Part shown: positions 38,968 through 49,441 of the stretch, piece after piece | Layout: each line of letters starts with the position of its first letter | Numbering within the stretch: the first letter of the stretch is position 1 | Assembly: GCA_903945375.1 (NCBI GenBank) | Contig: CAJAVP010000003.1 | Location: 1 to 64,000 of the forward strand | Direction: 5' to 3' | Length of the DNA stretch: 64,000 bases | Source: an uncultured Methylococcaceae bacterium | Lineage (GTDB): Bacteria > Pseudomonadota > Gammaproteobacteria > Methylococcales > Methylomonadaceae | The notes under the pieces: model-generated | What the model saw: the letters and a program-made list of their open reading frames with translations, nothing else | What the model was told of the DNA's origin: nothing | Database searches by the model: none | Translations under genes and position numbers: made by a program

Positions 38968-39732
38968 TTAATATTGCCACCAAGTTTTCATACCTACCGT
39001 TCCGCCAGCAGGATCAGCGGCATAAGCACCTAATCGATCATTTTCAGTGGAGTTATACATGATCGCACTTGCCAAACCGGGATACGGCGAGCCATCAGAA
39101 TTTGTGGGATTAGCTATCCAATAACGCTCTTCATTCACCGCCGCAAACCACGACTGCCAAACGCCACCATTGGCTTTGAGCTTATTGGCGTAATTATTGG
39201 GAATACCGTTATCTGAATTGCTCAGGGTATGAAAACCAACTAATTGATGTAAGCCTTGAAACATACCCGAATAAGGTGTCCACCAATCGGCGGCTTCGGG
39301 AGCAGATGTAACGGTGTAGCATGATTCAATAATCATAAATTCTAAATCTCCACTATGAGACAAATCACCGTAAGCGGGCACAGTGCGTAAATCGACTCCT
39401 TGACCAGCACTTTGGTTGGTCTGAATGTAATAATTATTGCCGTGACCGGCGACGTAGGCTAAATCCATAAAATCGACATAATTTTGATGTGAATTATCAA
39501 ACATAAAAGGCTCGGCATAATAATATTGACTTTGTTTATAACGATTACCGCCCACGGCTTGCCAAGCTTGGAAGTTTTTTACAAAATTCCAAACATTGCG
39601 AACAAACCGACTTTCTGCTCGATCAACATAACCGCCTATTTCTCGATCACCGGCTACGGCATAGGGTACGCTTATCGCTGTTAGACTAAGTAAACATAGA
39701 CCGGAAATAATTTTTTTCTGATTACCAAACAT
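38968..39732 (-). CDS. Secreted caspase-like (clan CD-like) putative cysteine peptidase, DUF6345-like
   Basis: Signal peptide; strand-HG motif FMDLAYVAGHGNNYY, then strand-Cys motif DLEFMIIESCYTV. Confidence 0.5.
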   Translation of the reverse strand: MFGNQKKIISGLCLLSLTAISVPYAVAGDREIGGYVDRAESRFVRNVWNFVKNFQAWQAVGGNRYKQSQYYYAEPFMFDNSHQNYVDFMDLAYVAGHGNNYYIQTNQSAGQGVDLRTVPAYGDLSHSGDLEFMIIESCYTVTSAPEAADWWTPYSGMFQGLHQLVGFHTLSNSDNGIPNNYANKLKANGGVWQSWFAAVNEERYWIANPTNSDGSPYPGLASAIMYNSTENDRLGAYAADPAGGTVGMKTWWQY

Positions 39733-40016
39733 GAGACACGCTCCAATTTTTTTAAATGAGTGATTACTTATTGCAGGTATAGCGTATTAAAAATTTGGTG
39801 AGAAAAATGTGATGGATTAATACGGGATAATGTTAAAAATACCGTCAATTATGTGAACCACGTTTTAGAATGATGAAAAAAATAGAAGAACTACAATGGC
39901 ACTTTGGCTAAAGTACCTACTCGGTTAGGATAACGAGCCGTTATTTGTTTTTAAACCGCAGAATAACGACGTAATATCAGATAAAAAAACCTAACCTATC
40001 TTAAGGAACACACAAC

Positions 40017-40835
40017 ATGCTTAACACCCACAACAAACCCTTGCTCATGGGTATTTTAAACATCACACCGGACAGTTTTTCAGACGGCGGACAATACACC
40101 CAAACTGACAACGCATTGCGACAAGCCTTAACCATGCAGGCGGAAGGAGCGGATATTATTGATATTGGCGGCGAATCAACACGACCCGGCTCAGAACCGG
40201 TCACGCCTGAATGTCAAATACAGCGCGTGCTGCCGATTATCACCGCAATCAGAGAACAAACTGACATCTTAATCAGCATCGACACCAGCTCCAGTCAAGT
40301 TGCTAACGCGGCATTAACAGCCGGAGCAACTATCATTAACGATGTATCTGGCGGACGCCATGATCCGGCCATCCTAAACATCGCCGCCTCTGCGTCTGTT
40401 CCAATCATCTTAATGCACAGCCGTGAAACCCCAAAAACCATGCAAGATGCTCCGTATTACCACCAAGTTGTGCAAGAAGTGACTAACGAATTAAAGGAGC
40501 GGATTAATGCCGCCTTAAGTGCCGGAGTACCTAAAGAAAATATTATCATTGATCCGGGTATCGGTTTTGCCAAGCGTAAACAAGACAATCTGGATTTACT
40601 CGCCCATTTGGAACACATCGTAGCGCTAGGTTTTCCTGTGTTATTAGGCACAAGCCGCAAACGCTTTATGGGAAGTATTTGCACGCGTGAAACCCCCAGC
40701 GATTTAGTGACGGCTACGGCGGTAACGACAGCACTGGGAGTCATGGCGGGTGTACGTTTATTTCGTGTCCATGATGTCAAAGAAAATCGCCAAGCCTTGG
40801 ATATTGCTTGGGCGATCAAAAGTCGGCTCGAGTAG
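40017..40835 (+). CDS. folP: Dihydropteroate synthase
   Basis: LMGILNITPDSFSDGGQY, DIGGESTRPGSEPV, INDVSGG, IIDPGIGFAKRKQDN, LGTSRKRFMG. Confidence 0.97.
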   Translation: MLNTHNKPLLMGILNITPDSFSDGGQYTQTDNALRQALTMQAEGADIIDIGGESTRPGSEPVTPECQIQRVLPIITAIREQTDILISIDTSSSQVANAALTAGATIINDVSGGRHDPAILNIAASASVPIILMHSRETPKTMQDAPYYHQVVQEVTNELKERINAALSAGVPKENIIIDPGIGFAKRKQDNLDLLAHLEHIVALGFPVLLGTSRKRFMGSICTRETPSDLVTATAVTTALGVMAGVRLFRVHDVKENRQALDIAWAIKSRLE

Positions 40836-40839
40836 CCGC

Positions 40840-41124
40840 TCAGTGATGACGTGAGCGATATTCGTGTTCATGACCATGATGATGTTCTTCATGATGATGC
40901 TCGTGCAACCAATAATTGTAGACCGGAGGTCGAGGAGGATAAGAGTAATTCCGATTAGGCACTGAATAATAGCGACGAACTATCGGCGCTCCGCCATAAT
41001 AGTGTTGTCTGACCGTATAGCTGCCATACGCAGGGCGCGCCGTATAATGATGCGGATAGGTCGCACAAGCACTTGTCAACACGATAAAAATAACCAGCAG
41101 AATGTATTTAATCAACCGAGACAT
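40840..41124 (-). CDS. Putative lipoprotein with His-rich C-terminus
   Basis: MSRLIKYILLVIFIVLTSACATYPHHY... ending HEHHHEEHHHGHEHEYRSRHH; SD aaggagaac upstream of the ATG at 41124. Confidence 0.65.
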   Translation of the reverse strand: MSRLIKYILLVIFIVLTSACATYPHHYTARPAYGSYTVRQHYYGGAPIVRRYYSVPNRNYSYPPRPPVYNYWLHEHHHEEHHHGHEHEYRSRHH

Positions 41125-41207
41125 GATGTTCTCCTTAAAAAGTTTGCGCCAGTTTAAATCAAGAACTCTGAATGTCACATGAATCACCGCTCAGCCCTAC
41201 CTAAAAT

Positions 41208-43532
41208 ATGAAAGTCATCCTTGCTGAAAAACCCTCTGTTGCCCGTGATATTGCACGTTGTCTAAAAATCAGCACTCGTCATGATGGTTATTTTGAGGGT
41301 AATGGCTATCAAATCACATGGGCGTTTGGGCATTTGCTGGAATTAAAAGAGCCGGATGATTATCGCCCCGAATGGAAACGTTGGACATTAGCCGCATTAC
41401 CCATCATTCCTGAACCCTTTGAACTCAAAACCCGTGGCGATGAAGGTGCACAAAAACAGTTAAACATCATAAAACGCTTATTTAAGGCGGCAGATGAAAT
41501 TATTTGTGCCACAGATGCCGGTCGAGAAGGTGAATTGATTTTTAGATACATTTTGTCTTGGACGCAATGCCAACACACGCCGTTTAAGCGGTTATGGATT
41601 AGCTCAATGACGGATGAAGCTATCCGGCAAGGCTTTGCCAATTTACAAGCCGGCTCACATTATGAAGGCTTGTATCGCGCTGCGCGTTGCCGCAGTGAAT
41701 CCGACTGGATTGTCGGCTTAAATGCGACTCGCTTGTATACCTTAAAATTTGGTGGACAAGGTATTTTATGGACGATCGGTAGAGTTCAAACGCCAGTTTT
41801 GGCGATGATTACCCAAAAAGATAAGGAAATAGCCGATTTTGTACCTAAAGATTTCTGGGAATTGCATAGCCAATATCGAGACACTGATTTTAGTTATACC
41901 GGTGGTCGTTTTGATGATAAGACAAAAGCCGAAAACCTATGCGCGGCTTGTGAGGGTCATGATTTTGAGATTACCGATGTCAAAGCCAAAAAAGAAACCA
42001 TCAACCCGCCCCTGCTCTACGATTTAACAGAATTACAAAAAGACATGAGTATTCGTTATAGCTTGACTGCCGAACAAACACTCAGCCTAGCGCAGCAACT
42101 TTACGAAAAAAAACATATCACGTATCCACGTACCGACAGCCGCTATCTCACTCAGGACATTAAACCATCTATCAAACCCTTGTTGGAAAAACTAAGCCAA
42201 CGGTTTAATGAGGCTATCGCGGGGTTAGATCTTGCCAACTTAAAGTTAAGCACACGTTATTTCAATGATGGCAAAGTCAGCGATCATCATGCCATCATTC
42301 CGACCAGTCATTTACCGGTTAATCTAAGCGAGGCGGAAGGCCACGTGTATCAAGCCATTGCTATTCGCTTAATTGCCGCATTTTATCCGCCCTGTATCAA
42401 ACAACTGACCAGCGTATTAGGCCGCGTTCTGCAAGTGAATGTCGCATTTAAAACGCAAGGCACTTATATCGTCGATTCCGGCTGGCAAGTGCTTTATCAA
42501 AACCCCGCAAATGATAAAGAACAAAAATTGTTACCCGCTTTTATAAAAGGCGAAACCGGCGCACAACAACCCAGCATTGTTCAAGGTAAAACAACGCCCC
42601 CTAAACCTTATAACGAGGCCAGTTTACTGAGTATGATGGAGTCCGCCGGAAAAACCTGTGACGATGAAGCACTCAAAGAAGCTTTGAAAGAAAAAGGCTT
42701 AGGCACACCGGCTACACGCGCCGCTATTATTGAAGTATTAATCAAACGGGGTTACATCATCCGACAGAAAAAAACATTGCTCAGCACCGAATCGGGTCGC
42801 CATTTAATTTCAATTATTCGCGATGACCGCTTAAAATTAGCGGCAATGACTGGGGAATGGGAAGCAAAACTCAAGCAAATCGAGCGCAATCTTTACGATC
42901 CCGAGCAGTTTATGACCGAGATTATTCAATTTACCAAAAACATCAAAGACGAAGCCGATAAGCCACTTTATGATGTCAATCGTTTAGGGTGCTGTCCGCG
43001 CTGTCAGCATCCCGTCATTGAAGGGCGTAAAGGCTATGGTTGTAGCGACTGGAAACAAGGTTGCACGTTTGTCCTATGGAAAGAAAGCCTAGGCATTAAC
43101 ATTACCCCAACAATGGCGAGCCAATTACTACAAACGACTCGTACTCTGCAAACGGTTGCGCTCAAACTGAACGGCACGCTACAACGTGCCTATCTAACAC
43201 TCAATACACACGGTGAAATCGACTATAGTCTGGCACAAGCCACTGAAATACAGCCTAATACCGAAGCAATCGGCGTTTGTCCCTTATGTAATGGCGCCGT
43301 CATTAACACCGCCAAGGCTTACAGTTGTAGCGAATGGCGTAACGGTTGTCCACTTGTGATTTGGCATACTATCGCTCATAAAAAAATAACCCGCACGATG
43401 GCAATCAAATTAATCACCCAAGGCGAGACCGGTCACTTAAAAGGCTTTAAATCAACCCAAGGTGCGGACTTTGAAGCCAATCTAAAATTAATTAACGGAA
43501 AAGTCGAAATGGATTTTAGTAAAAAAGTCTAA
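41208..43532 (+). CDS. topB: DNA topoisomerase III
   Basis: LAEKPSVARDIARCL, ATDAGREGELIFRYI, RVQTPVLAMI, ITYPRTDSRYL, GLGTPATRAAIIE; C-terminal Cys motifs. Confidence 0.94.
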   Translation: MKVILAEKPSVARDIARCLKISTRHDGYFEGNGYQITWAFGHLLELKEPDDYRPEWKRWTLAALPIIPEPFELKTRGDEGAQKQLNIIKRLFKAADEIICATDAGREGELIFRYILSWTQCQHTPFKRLWISSMTDEAIRQGFANLQAGSHYEGLYRAARCRSESDWIVGLNATRLYTLKFGGQGILWTIGRVQTPVLAMITQKDKEIADFVPKDFWELHSQYRDTDFSYTGGRFDDKTKAENLCAACEGHDFEITDVKAKKETINPPLLYDLTELQKDMSIRYSLTAEQTLSLAQQLYEKKHITYPRTDSRYLTQDIKPSIKPLLEKLSQRFNEAIAGLDLANLKLSTRYFNDGKVSDHHAIIPTSHLPVNLSEAEGHVYQAIAIRLIAAFYPPCIKQLTSVLGRVLQVNVAFKTQGTYIVDSGWQVLYQNPANDKEQKLLPAFIKGETGAQQPSIVQGKTTPPKPYNEASLLSMMESAGKTCDDEALKEALKEKGLGTPATRAAIIEVLIKRGYIIRQKKTLLSTESGRHLISIIRDDRLKLAAMTGEWEAKLKQIERNLYDPEQFMTEIIQFTKNIKDEADKPLYDVNRLGCCPRCQHPVIEGRKGYGCSDWKQGCTFVLWKESLGINITPTMASQLLQTTRTLQTVALKLNGTLQRAYLTLNTHGEIDYSLAQATEIQPNTEAIGVCPLCNGAVINTAKAYSCSEWRNGCPLVIWHTIAHKKITRTMAIKLITQGETGHLKGFKSTQGADFEANLKLINGKVEMDFSKKV

Positions 43533-43652
43533 CTAAAACCGCTGCACAGAAAATTATTGCTATACTTGTCAGCGGTCATTTGTTCGGGACATCAGCATAA
43601 GCATCGAACAAAAAACACATTCATCACCTAAAATTCAGCTAAGAGGCAACGC

Positions 43653-44087
43653 ATGAGCAATGTATTTAGTTTTACCGGAACCGTAGGACGTGATGCCGAG
43701 GTTAGATATACCCCGGCGGGTCTTGCGGTATTAAATGTTACCGTAGCCAACAACATTGGTTTTGGCGATAAGCAGCAAACCTTATGGATTAGAGTCGCGT
43801 TGTTTGGCAAACGCGCCGAAGGTGCATTACAAAACTACTTAAAAAAAGGTCAGCAAGTTTTTGTTTCTGGCGAATTATCCCAGAGCGAGTATCGCGCCAA
43901 TGACGGGACGACTAAAACCACACTGGAACTCAACGCCAATATTATCGATTTAGTAGGAAAGCGCAATGAAACGGGCGCATCGGCTTCCAGTTATCCGCAA
44001 GCGACTTCCAGCCGCCCTCCTCTACCGCAAGCTAATCCCGGGCTCGATAATTTTGATGAGCCTTATGATGATGAAGTGCCTTTTTAA
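43653..44087 (+). CDS. ssb: Single-stranded DNA-binding protein
   Basis: OB-fold GTVGRDAEVRYTPAGLAVLNVTVA...; acidic tip FDEPYDDEVPF. Confidence 0.92.
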   Translation: MSNVFSFTGTVGRDAEVRYTPAGLAVLNVTVANNIGFGDKQQTLWIRVALFGKRAEGALQNYLKKGQQVFVSGELSQSEYRANDGTTKTTLELNANIIDLVGKRNETGASASSYPQATSSRPPLPQANPGLDNFDEPYDDEVPF

Positions 44088-44184
44088 ACGTGTAGACCAC
44101 GCTTGATTACACCTAAAGTCAGCGGGATTGCAGCACTACGTTTTTCTTGAAAAGTAAACCGTCATAACGGCAAGCCGTGCCATT

Positions 44185-45936
44185 ATGACGTTTTGGCGCT
44201 ATTTACTAATCAGGATATTTTTTCGCAACAAAAATATGAGAAACACCGTGAACGATACGACTACACTAGAAAATCCTGTTGAAATTGAAAAGCAGCGCTG
44301 GGAACAAACGACCGTCGCTAAAGTAAATCAAAAATTCCCCGAGCTTAAAGCGCAATTTACCACCTCCTCTGGATTACCCGTTGATCGACTGTACGTGCCC
44401 GAAGGCGCAGATGTCGCCACCGTCAACAACTATCTAACTAAACTCGGTTTTCCGGGTGAATATCCGTTTACTCGCGGCGTCCAGCCGACCATGTACCGGG
44501 GTCGCTTATGGACTATGCGTCAATATGCCGGTTTTGGTGATGCAACTGAAGCCAATCAGCGTTATAAATATTTACTCGCCAAAGGCGCAACAGGCTTATC
44601 CGTCGCCTTCGACTTGCCCACGCAAATTGGTTATGACAGCGATGCGACGATTGCTCGAGGTGAAGTCGGTCGTGTGGGTGTGGCCATTTCGACGCTATCG
44701 GATATGGAACGCCTCTTTGATGGCATCCCGCTCGATAAAGTGTCAACCAGCATGACCATCAACTCAACGGCCGCCATCTTACTTGCCATGTATATTGCCG
44801 TTGCAGAAAAACAAGGGGTTTCGCCAGCGGCGTTAACGGGCACAATTCAAAATGACATTCTCAAAGAATATTTTGCGCGTGGCACGTATCGTTTCCCTCC
44901 AAAACCGTCTTTACGCTTAATCAGTGATATTTTTGCCTATTGCGTTAGTCATGTCCCCAAATGGAATACAATTTCCATCAGTGGTTATCATATCCGCGAA
45001 GCCGGCTCAACCGCCGCGCAGGAAATCGGCTTTACCCTAGCCGATGCCATTTGCTACATTGATACCGCTTTGAAAGCTGGATTAAAAGTCGATGAGTTTG
45101 CGCCTCAATTGGCCTTTTTCTTTGCCTGTCATACCGATGTACTGGAAGAAGTTGCTAAATTTCGAGCCGCACGCAGACTTTATGCCCGCATCATGAAAGA
45201 ACGCTTCGGAGCACAAGATCCCAAAAGTATGATGCTGCGTTTTCATACTCAAACCGGCGGCGTTACCTTGACGGCACAACAACCGGATAACAATGTCGTG
45301 CGCGTCGCCTTACAAACCTTTGCGGCTATCTGCGGCGGAACACAATCACTACACACTAACTCAAAAGATGAAGCCTTAGCCTTACCAACGGAAGAATCGG
45401 TACGACTGGCATTACGCACTCAACAGATTGTTGCCTATGAATCTGGACTGATTAATACCATTGATCCATTGGCAGGCAGTTACTATCTGGAAGACTTAAC
45501 CGATCGTTTAGAAGCTGAAGCCGAAAATCTTATTAAAACCATCGATGAGATGGGCGGCATGGTCGCCGCTATTGAAAAAGGCTATCCACAAAGCGAGATT
45601 GAAAAAGCCGCTTATGCGTACGGTCGTTCGATTGCCACCGGTGAGCGCGTCATCGTGGGTGTCAATCAATTTACCGAGACTGAGGAGACACGCTTCCAAA
45701 TTTTTTCTGTTCCAGAAGAAGTCGAGCGTCGCCAACTGGAATCGCTAACTGCCACTAAAGCCGCGCGTGATGCGAGTCAAGTTGCCGCCGCACTCGCCGC
45801 CCTAGAAAAAGCCGCCCAAGGCACCGATAACCTAATGCCTTTTATCTTAGATGCTGTCCGTTTAAACGTCAGCATCGGTGAAATTTGCCATACACTGGAA
45901 ACCGTCTTTGGCGAATACAGCGAAAACTCCATTTAA
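44185..45936 (+). CDS. Methylmalonyl-CoA mutase large (catalytic) subunit, no B12-binding domain
   Basis: [95 protein letters not shown]. Confidence 0.93.
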   Translation: MTFWRYLLIRIFFRNKNMRNTVNDTTTLENPVEIEKQRWEQTTVAKVNQKFPELKAQFTTSSGLPVDRLYVPEGADVATVNNYLTKLGFPGEYPFTRGVQPTMYRGRLWTMRQYAGFGDATEANQRYKYLLAKGATGLSVAFDLPTQIGYDSDATIARGEVGRVGVAISTLSDMERLFDGIPLDKVSTSMTINSTAAILLAMYIAVAEKQGVSPAALTGTIQNDILKEYFARGTYRFPPKPSLRLISDIFAYCVSHVPKWNTISISGYHIREAGSTAAQEIGFTLADAICYIDTALKAGLKVDEFAPQLAFFFACHTDVLEEVAKFRAARRLYARIMKERFGAQDPKSMMLRFHTQTGGVTLTAQQPDNNVVRVALQTFAAICGGTQSLHTNSKDEALALPTEESVRLALRTQQIVAYESGLINTIDPLAGSYYLEDLTDRLEAEAENLIKTIDEMGGMVAAIEKGYPQSEIEKAAYAYGRSIATGERVIVGVNQFTETEETRFQIFSVPEEVERRQLESLTATKAARDASQVAAALAALEKAAQGTDNLMPFILDAVRLNVSIGEICHTLETVFGEYSENSI

Positions 45937-45956
45937 CAACGATTAGGATTAAACAT

Positions 45957-46736
45957 ATGTCGCTAGTACTCACCGAACACCATGAGCATGTCGGTACCAT
46001 CACGCTAAACCATTACGAAAAGCGCAATTCACTCAGTAGCGAGTTGGTCAACTCGATTATTGATGCCATTCAATCGTTTACCGAAACTAAAGCCCGTGTC
46101 GTGATTCTTCGCGCGGGTGCGGGTGTAAAAATCTGGTCAGCTGGCCATGATATCAAAGAGCTTCCCCATGAATACCGCGACCCGCTGGGTTGGAATGATC
46201 CGTTATTACGACTGGTGCGTGCTATCAAAGAATGTCCGTTTGTCGTCATTGCGATGGTTGAAGGTGAAGTGTGGGGCGGTGCAAATGAAGTGGTCTTCTC
46301 GTGTGATATTGTCATCGTTCAAAAATCCGCTTCTTTTATGTTCACACCGGCAAAAATTGGCATCCCCTACAATATGACTGGGCTACAAAACCTAATGACG
46401 ATGATTCCCTTCCATGTCCTAAAAGAAATGGTGTTCTCAGCACAGGCACTAAAAGCCGAAGAAGCCGAACGCATGGGTATCGCGAATCATATCTACGATG
46501 CCGACACGATTGAGAACGAAACCTACCTACTCGCTAATGTCATTGCTCAACGTGCCCCATTAGCCATTGCCGCCATGAAAGAAGCACTGAATACGCTAGC
46601 CGGTGCTAGAGATATGCCAACCCGCACCTTTGAGCGTATTCAAGGATTGCGCCGTATTGCTTATGACAGTGATGACTATAAAGAAGGACTACAAGCGATT
46701 TTTGAAAAACGCTCCCCAGTTTTTACCGGCAACTAA
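45957..46736 (+). CDS. scpB: Enoyl-CoA hydratase family, probable methylmalonyl-CoA decarboxylase
   Basis: AGHDIKELPHEYRDPLGWNDPLLRLVRAIKECPFVVIAMVEGEVWGGANEVVFSCDIVI, typical of YgfG/ScpB. Confidence 0.85.
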   Translation: MSLVLTEHHEHVGTITLNHYEKRNSLSSELVNSIIDAIQSFTETKARVVILRAGAGVKIWSAGHDIKELPHEYRDPLGWNDPLLRLVRAIKECPFVVIAMVEGEVWGGANEVVFSCDIVIVQKSASFMFTPAKIGIPYNMTGLQNLMTMIPFHVLKEMVFSAQALKAEEAERMGIANHIYDADTIENETYLLANVIAQRAPLAIAAMKEALNTLAGARDMPTRTFERIQGLRRIAYDSDDYKEGLQAIFEKRSPVFTGN

Positions 46737-46775
46737 ACTCTTTGACTCAGCATTCATTTTTGGAGATACCCCGTC

Positions 46776-47180
46776 ATGTCGGAAGAAAACATTCCTAAGC
46801 GCATATTGATTGGCAAAGTGGGACTTGATGGTCATCATCGCGGTGCTAAATATGTGACTAATATTCTTCGAGCCGCTGGCTATGAAGTGATTTATACCGG
46901 CATCAGAAAAAGTCCTGAGCAAATTGTTGCCAGTGCTATTCAAGAAGATGTCGCCATGATCGGCTTATCGTTTCTCTCAGGCGCTCATTTACCGTTGTTC
47001 CACCAAGTCGTCGATTTACTCAAAGCACAAGATGCCGACGATATTATTCTCGTCGGCGGCGGCGTTATTCCGCCCGATGATCTCGCAGCATTAAAAGCAA
47101 TGGGCGTAGCGGAAGTGTTTACGCCAGGCGTAGCGGATCAAAACATCATTGAAAAAGTTGCGGCTTTACTTAAGGACTAA
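46776..47180 (+). CDS. Cobalamin-binding subunit of methylmalonyl-CoA mutase
   Basis: KVGLDGHHRGAKYVTNILRAAGYEVIYTGIRKSPEQIV (DxHxxG B12 motif), GLSFLSGAH, VGGGVIP. Confidence 0.95.
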   Translation: MSEENIPKRILIGKVGLDGHHRGAKYVTNILRAAGYEVIYTGIRKSPEQIVASAIQEDVAMIGLSFLSGAHLPLFHQVVDLLKAQDADDIILVGGGVIPPDDLAALKAMGVAEVFTPGVADQNIIEKVAALLKD

Positions 47181-47183
47181 ATC

Positions 47184-48164
47184 ATGATCTCACATCAAGA
47201 TATTCCGGCATTAATACAGGACGCGTGTTCTGAACATCCTAGCTGGAGTCGTGCCGCAGGACGCTTGATGTCAATTGCCGAAAACTCCTCCACAGAAACC
47301 GCACACTTATTAGCGGCACTCACCAACGCCGCCGAACCCAGAATTGTACTGGGTATTACGGGTGCACCCGGTTCAGGCAAAAGCTCACTCACCAATAGTC
47401 TTATTACCGCCTTCCGCCAGCAATATCCTGAGCGGCGTATAGGCGTTATTGCCATTGATCCGTCCTCACCTTTTTCTGGCGGCGCGTTGCTCGGTGATCG
47501 CGTGAGAATGATGAATCATGCCGATGATCCCTTAGTTTTTATCCGCTCTTCCGCCACACGCGGCAATATGGGTGGCATCACACTCGGTACACTAGGTGTA
47601 CTGCGCGTCATGGGGCTGATTGGCTGCGACTTAGTCATCATCGAAACCGTTGGGGTTGGGCAATCGGAATTTGAAGTGATTGAAATTGCCGATATGACAG
47701 CTGTCGTCTTAGCCCCAGGGCAAGGTGACACCATTCAGTTTTTAAAAGCGGGCTTAATGGAAGTCGGTGATTTATTCATTATCAATAAAGCGGATTCCCC
47801 CGATGCAGAACGCTATTGCACGGAAGTCGCCAATGCGCTGCGCTACCTCGCCTCAGCCAAAGGTAGCCTCGAAATCGTCCAACCTTTTTTAGTGAGTGCG
47901 CGTCTTAACACCGGTATTTTGCAACTACTGGAACATATCGAAATTTTTAGTCAACGCGAGCAAGCCAACTGGCTTTGTAAACGACGCGCCAAAATGCACG
48001 CCAGAATTAAACGGGTTATCTTTGAAGAAGCACGCAAACAAATAGAAGCCGCCTTCGAGGCGATTGCCTATACCGACCCCATAGACCATATCATCACGGG
48101 GCAAAGCACCGTAGCGACAGTCATCGATAGGCTAGTTAAACAATTAGCCAGCCAAATCCGTTAA
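47184..48164 (+). CDS. meaB: Methylmalonyl-CoA mutase-associated GTPase MeaB/ArgK
   Basis: LGITGAPGSGKSSLTNSLI, AIDPSSPFSGGALLGDRVRM, IIETVGVGQSE, NKAD. Confidence 0.94.
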   Translation: MISHQDIPALIQDACSEHPSWSRAAGRLMSIAENSSTETAHLLAALTNAAEPRIVLGITGAPGSGKSSLTNSLITAFRQQYPERRIGVIAIDPSSPFSGGALLGDRVRMMNHADDPLVFIRSSATRGNMGGITLGTLGVLRVMGLIGCDLVIIETVGVGQSEFEVIEIADMTAVVLAPGQGDTIQFLKAGLMEVGDLFIINKADSPDAERYCTEVANALRYLASAKGSLEIVQPFLVSARLNTGILQLLEHIEIFSQREQANWLCKRRAKMHARIKRVIFEEARKQIEAAFEAIAYTDPIDHIITGQSTVATVIDRLVKQLASQIR

Positions 48165-48280
48165 TTTCCTCGCATTTAAATAAAATAAATGGCTTTTCTG
48201 AAGTAAAATGACGCGCGTTTGCATAGATCTACAGTATTGCCATGACATGATTTCCTGGTTACCCACTGTCGGTATGACGA

Positions 48281-48397
48281 CTTACTGAAGCATCTTGCGA
48301 ATCAGGATTACTTTTGAAGAAAGGCTTCAGTAAGCCTCTCCCTATAAGGAACGTGGGCAGTTGACCCGCAACCCCAGATAATAAAGAGAAAATACAC
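48281..48397 (+). promoter_or_regulatory. Structured 5' leader upstream of the mltB-like gene (class unassigned)
   Basis: 11-bp perfect stem cttactgaagc (48281-48291)/gcttcagtaag (48325-48335), plus gtggg/cccgc stem at 48354-48369. Confidence 0.4.
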
Positions 48398-49441
48398 ATG
48401 GTAAGTAATATGTTTCACAATTCCATTAAATTCATAGGCTGCTTAATAGTAGCCGGCTGTACTAGCCAACCCGTTGAGCAACCCACCGGAAACGTGGGTC
48501 AAATCACGCCCTTAGCGCCTCAAAAGCCAGTCATTGCAACCCCGTTAACCAATCCACCCAAGAGTTATACTGTACCTGGGCATAATTTTAATTATTATGC
48601 CGATCGTTTAACAGGATCTTATGCCGATTACTTAACCGTCCATAGCTTCATCCAATACATGGTGAAGACCCATGGTTTTACAGAAAACTATCTTAACGGT
48701 TTGTTTTCTCGTGCCAATCGCTTGGAAGAGGTGATTCGCTTAGAAAGCCCCCCACCTTATACTGGACCAGCCAAACCTAGCCTAGGCAGTTGGACTCGCT
48801 ACCGTAATAAATTTTTAACAGAAGCACATATTAACAATGGCGTTGATTTTTGGCGTAATAATGCCAATGCTGTTGCTCAGGCCAGCTCGACTTATCATGT
48901 TGACCCCGAATACATTGTGGCCATTATTGGCGTAGAAACTTATTTTGGAAAAAACATTGGTAAAACCAGTATTTTCGATGCCTTAACAACCTTGGCGTTT
49001 GATACCCATCGCCGCACAAAATTTTTTAGTTCAGAACTAGAAAACTTTTTGCTCATGACCCGCGAACAAAACTACGATCCACGTCAACCCGTTGGCTCAT
49101 GGGCAGGTGCTATGGGATTAGGTCAGTTTATGCCCAGTAGCTATCGGCGATTAGCTGTCGATTTTGATCACAATGGACGTTGTGACATCTGGCAGCCTGC
49201 CGATGCTATTGGCAGTGTCGCTCATTATTTTGCTCGGAGTGGCTGGCAATTCAATAACCCGGTCGCTAAACAAACCAGTTTTGGCAAAGATCCCGCAATT
49301 ATTGAGCTAAGCACCTATGAAGGCAGTGAGTATTGGTATACGCATTCTAATTTTAAAACGATAAAAAAATACAATAACAGCAATAAATATGCGATGGCGG
49401 TACATCAATTAGCACAAGCCATTAAACAACGCTATTTGTAA
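48398..49441 (+). CDS. mltB: Lytic murein transglycosylase B
   Basis: Lipobox VAGCTSQ; IVAIIGVETYFGKNIGKTSIFDALTTLAFD, GSWAGAMGLGQFMPSSYR, DFDHNGRCDIW. Confidence 0.93.
   Translation: MVSNMFHNSIKFIGCLIVAGCTSQPVEQPTGNVGQITPLAPQKPVIATPLTNPPKSYTVPGHNFNYYADRLTGSYADYLTVHSFIQYMVKTHGFTENYLNGLFSRANRLEEVIRLESPPPYTGPAKPSLGSWTRYRNKFLTEAHINNGVDFWRNNANAVAQASSTYHVDPEYIVAIIGVETYFGKNIGKTSIFDALTTLAFDTHRRTKFFSSELENFLLMTREQNYDPRQPVGSWAGAMGLGQFMPSSYRRLAVDFDHNGRCDIWQPADAIGSVAHYFARSGWQFNNPVAKQTSFGKDPAIIELSTYEGSEYWYTHSNFKTIKKYNNSNKYAMAVHQLAQAIKQRYL

Noticed and set aside
40457-40819. 120-aa minus-strand ORF inside folP
   Set aside because: Shadow ORF opposite folP.
48340-48375. Possible cobalamin riboswitch (ggaacgtgggcagttgacccgcaac) near the B12-dependent mutase operon
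   Set aside because: Only the CCCGCAAC-like fragment matches; the GGTGxxAxTCC segment and overall architecture are absent, and the downstream gene is a lytic transglycosylase.
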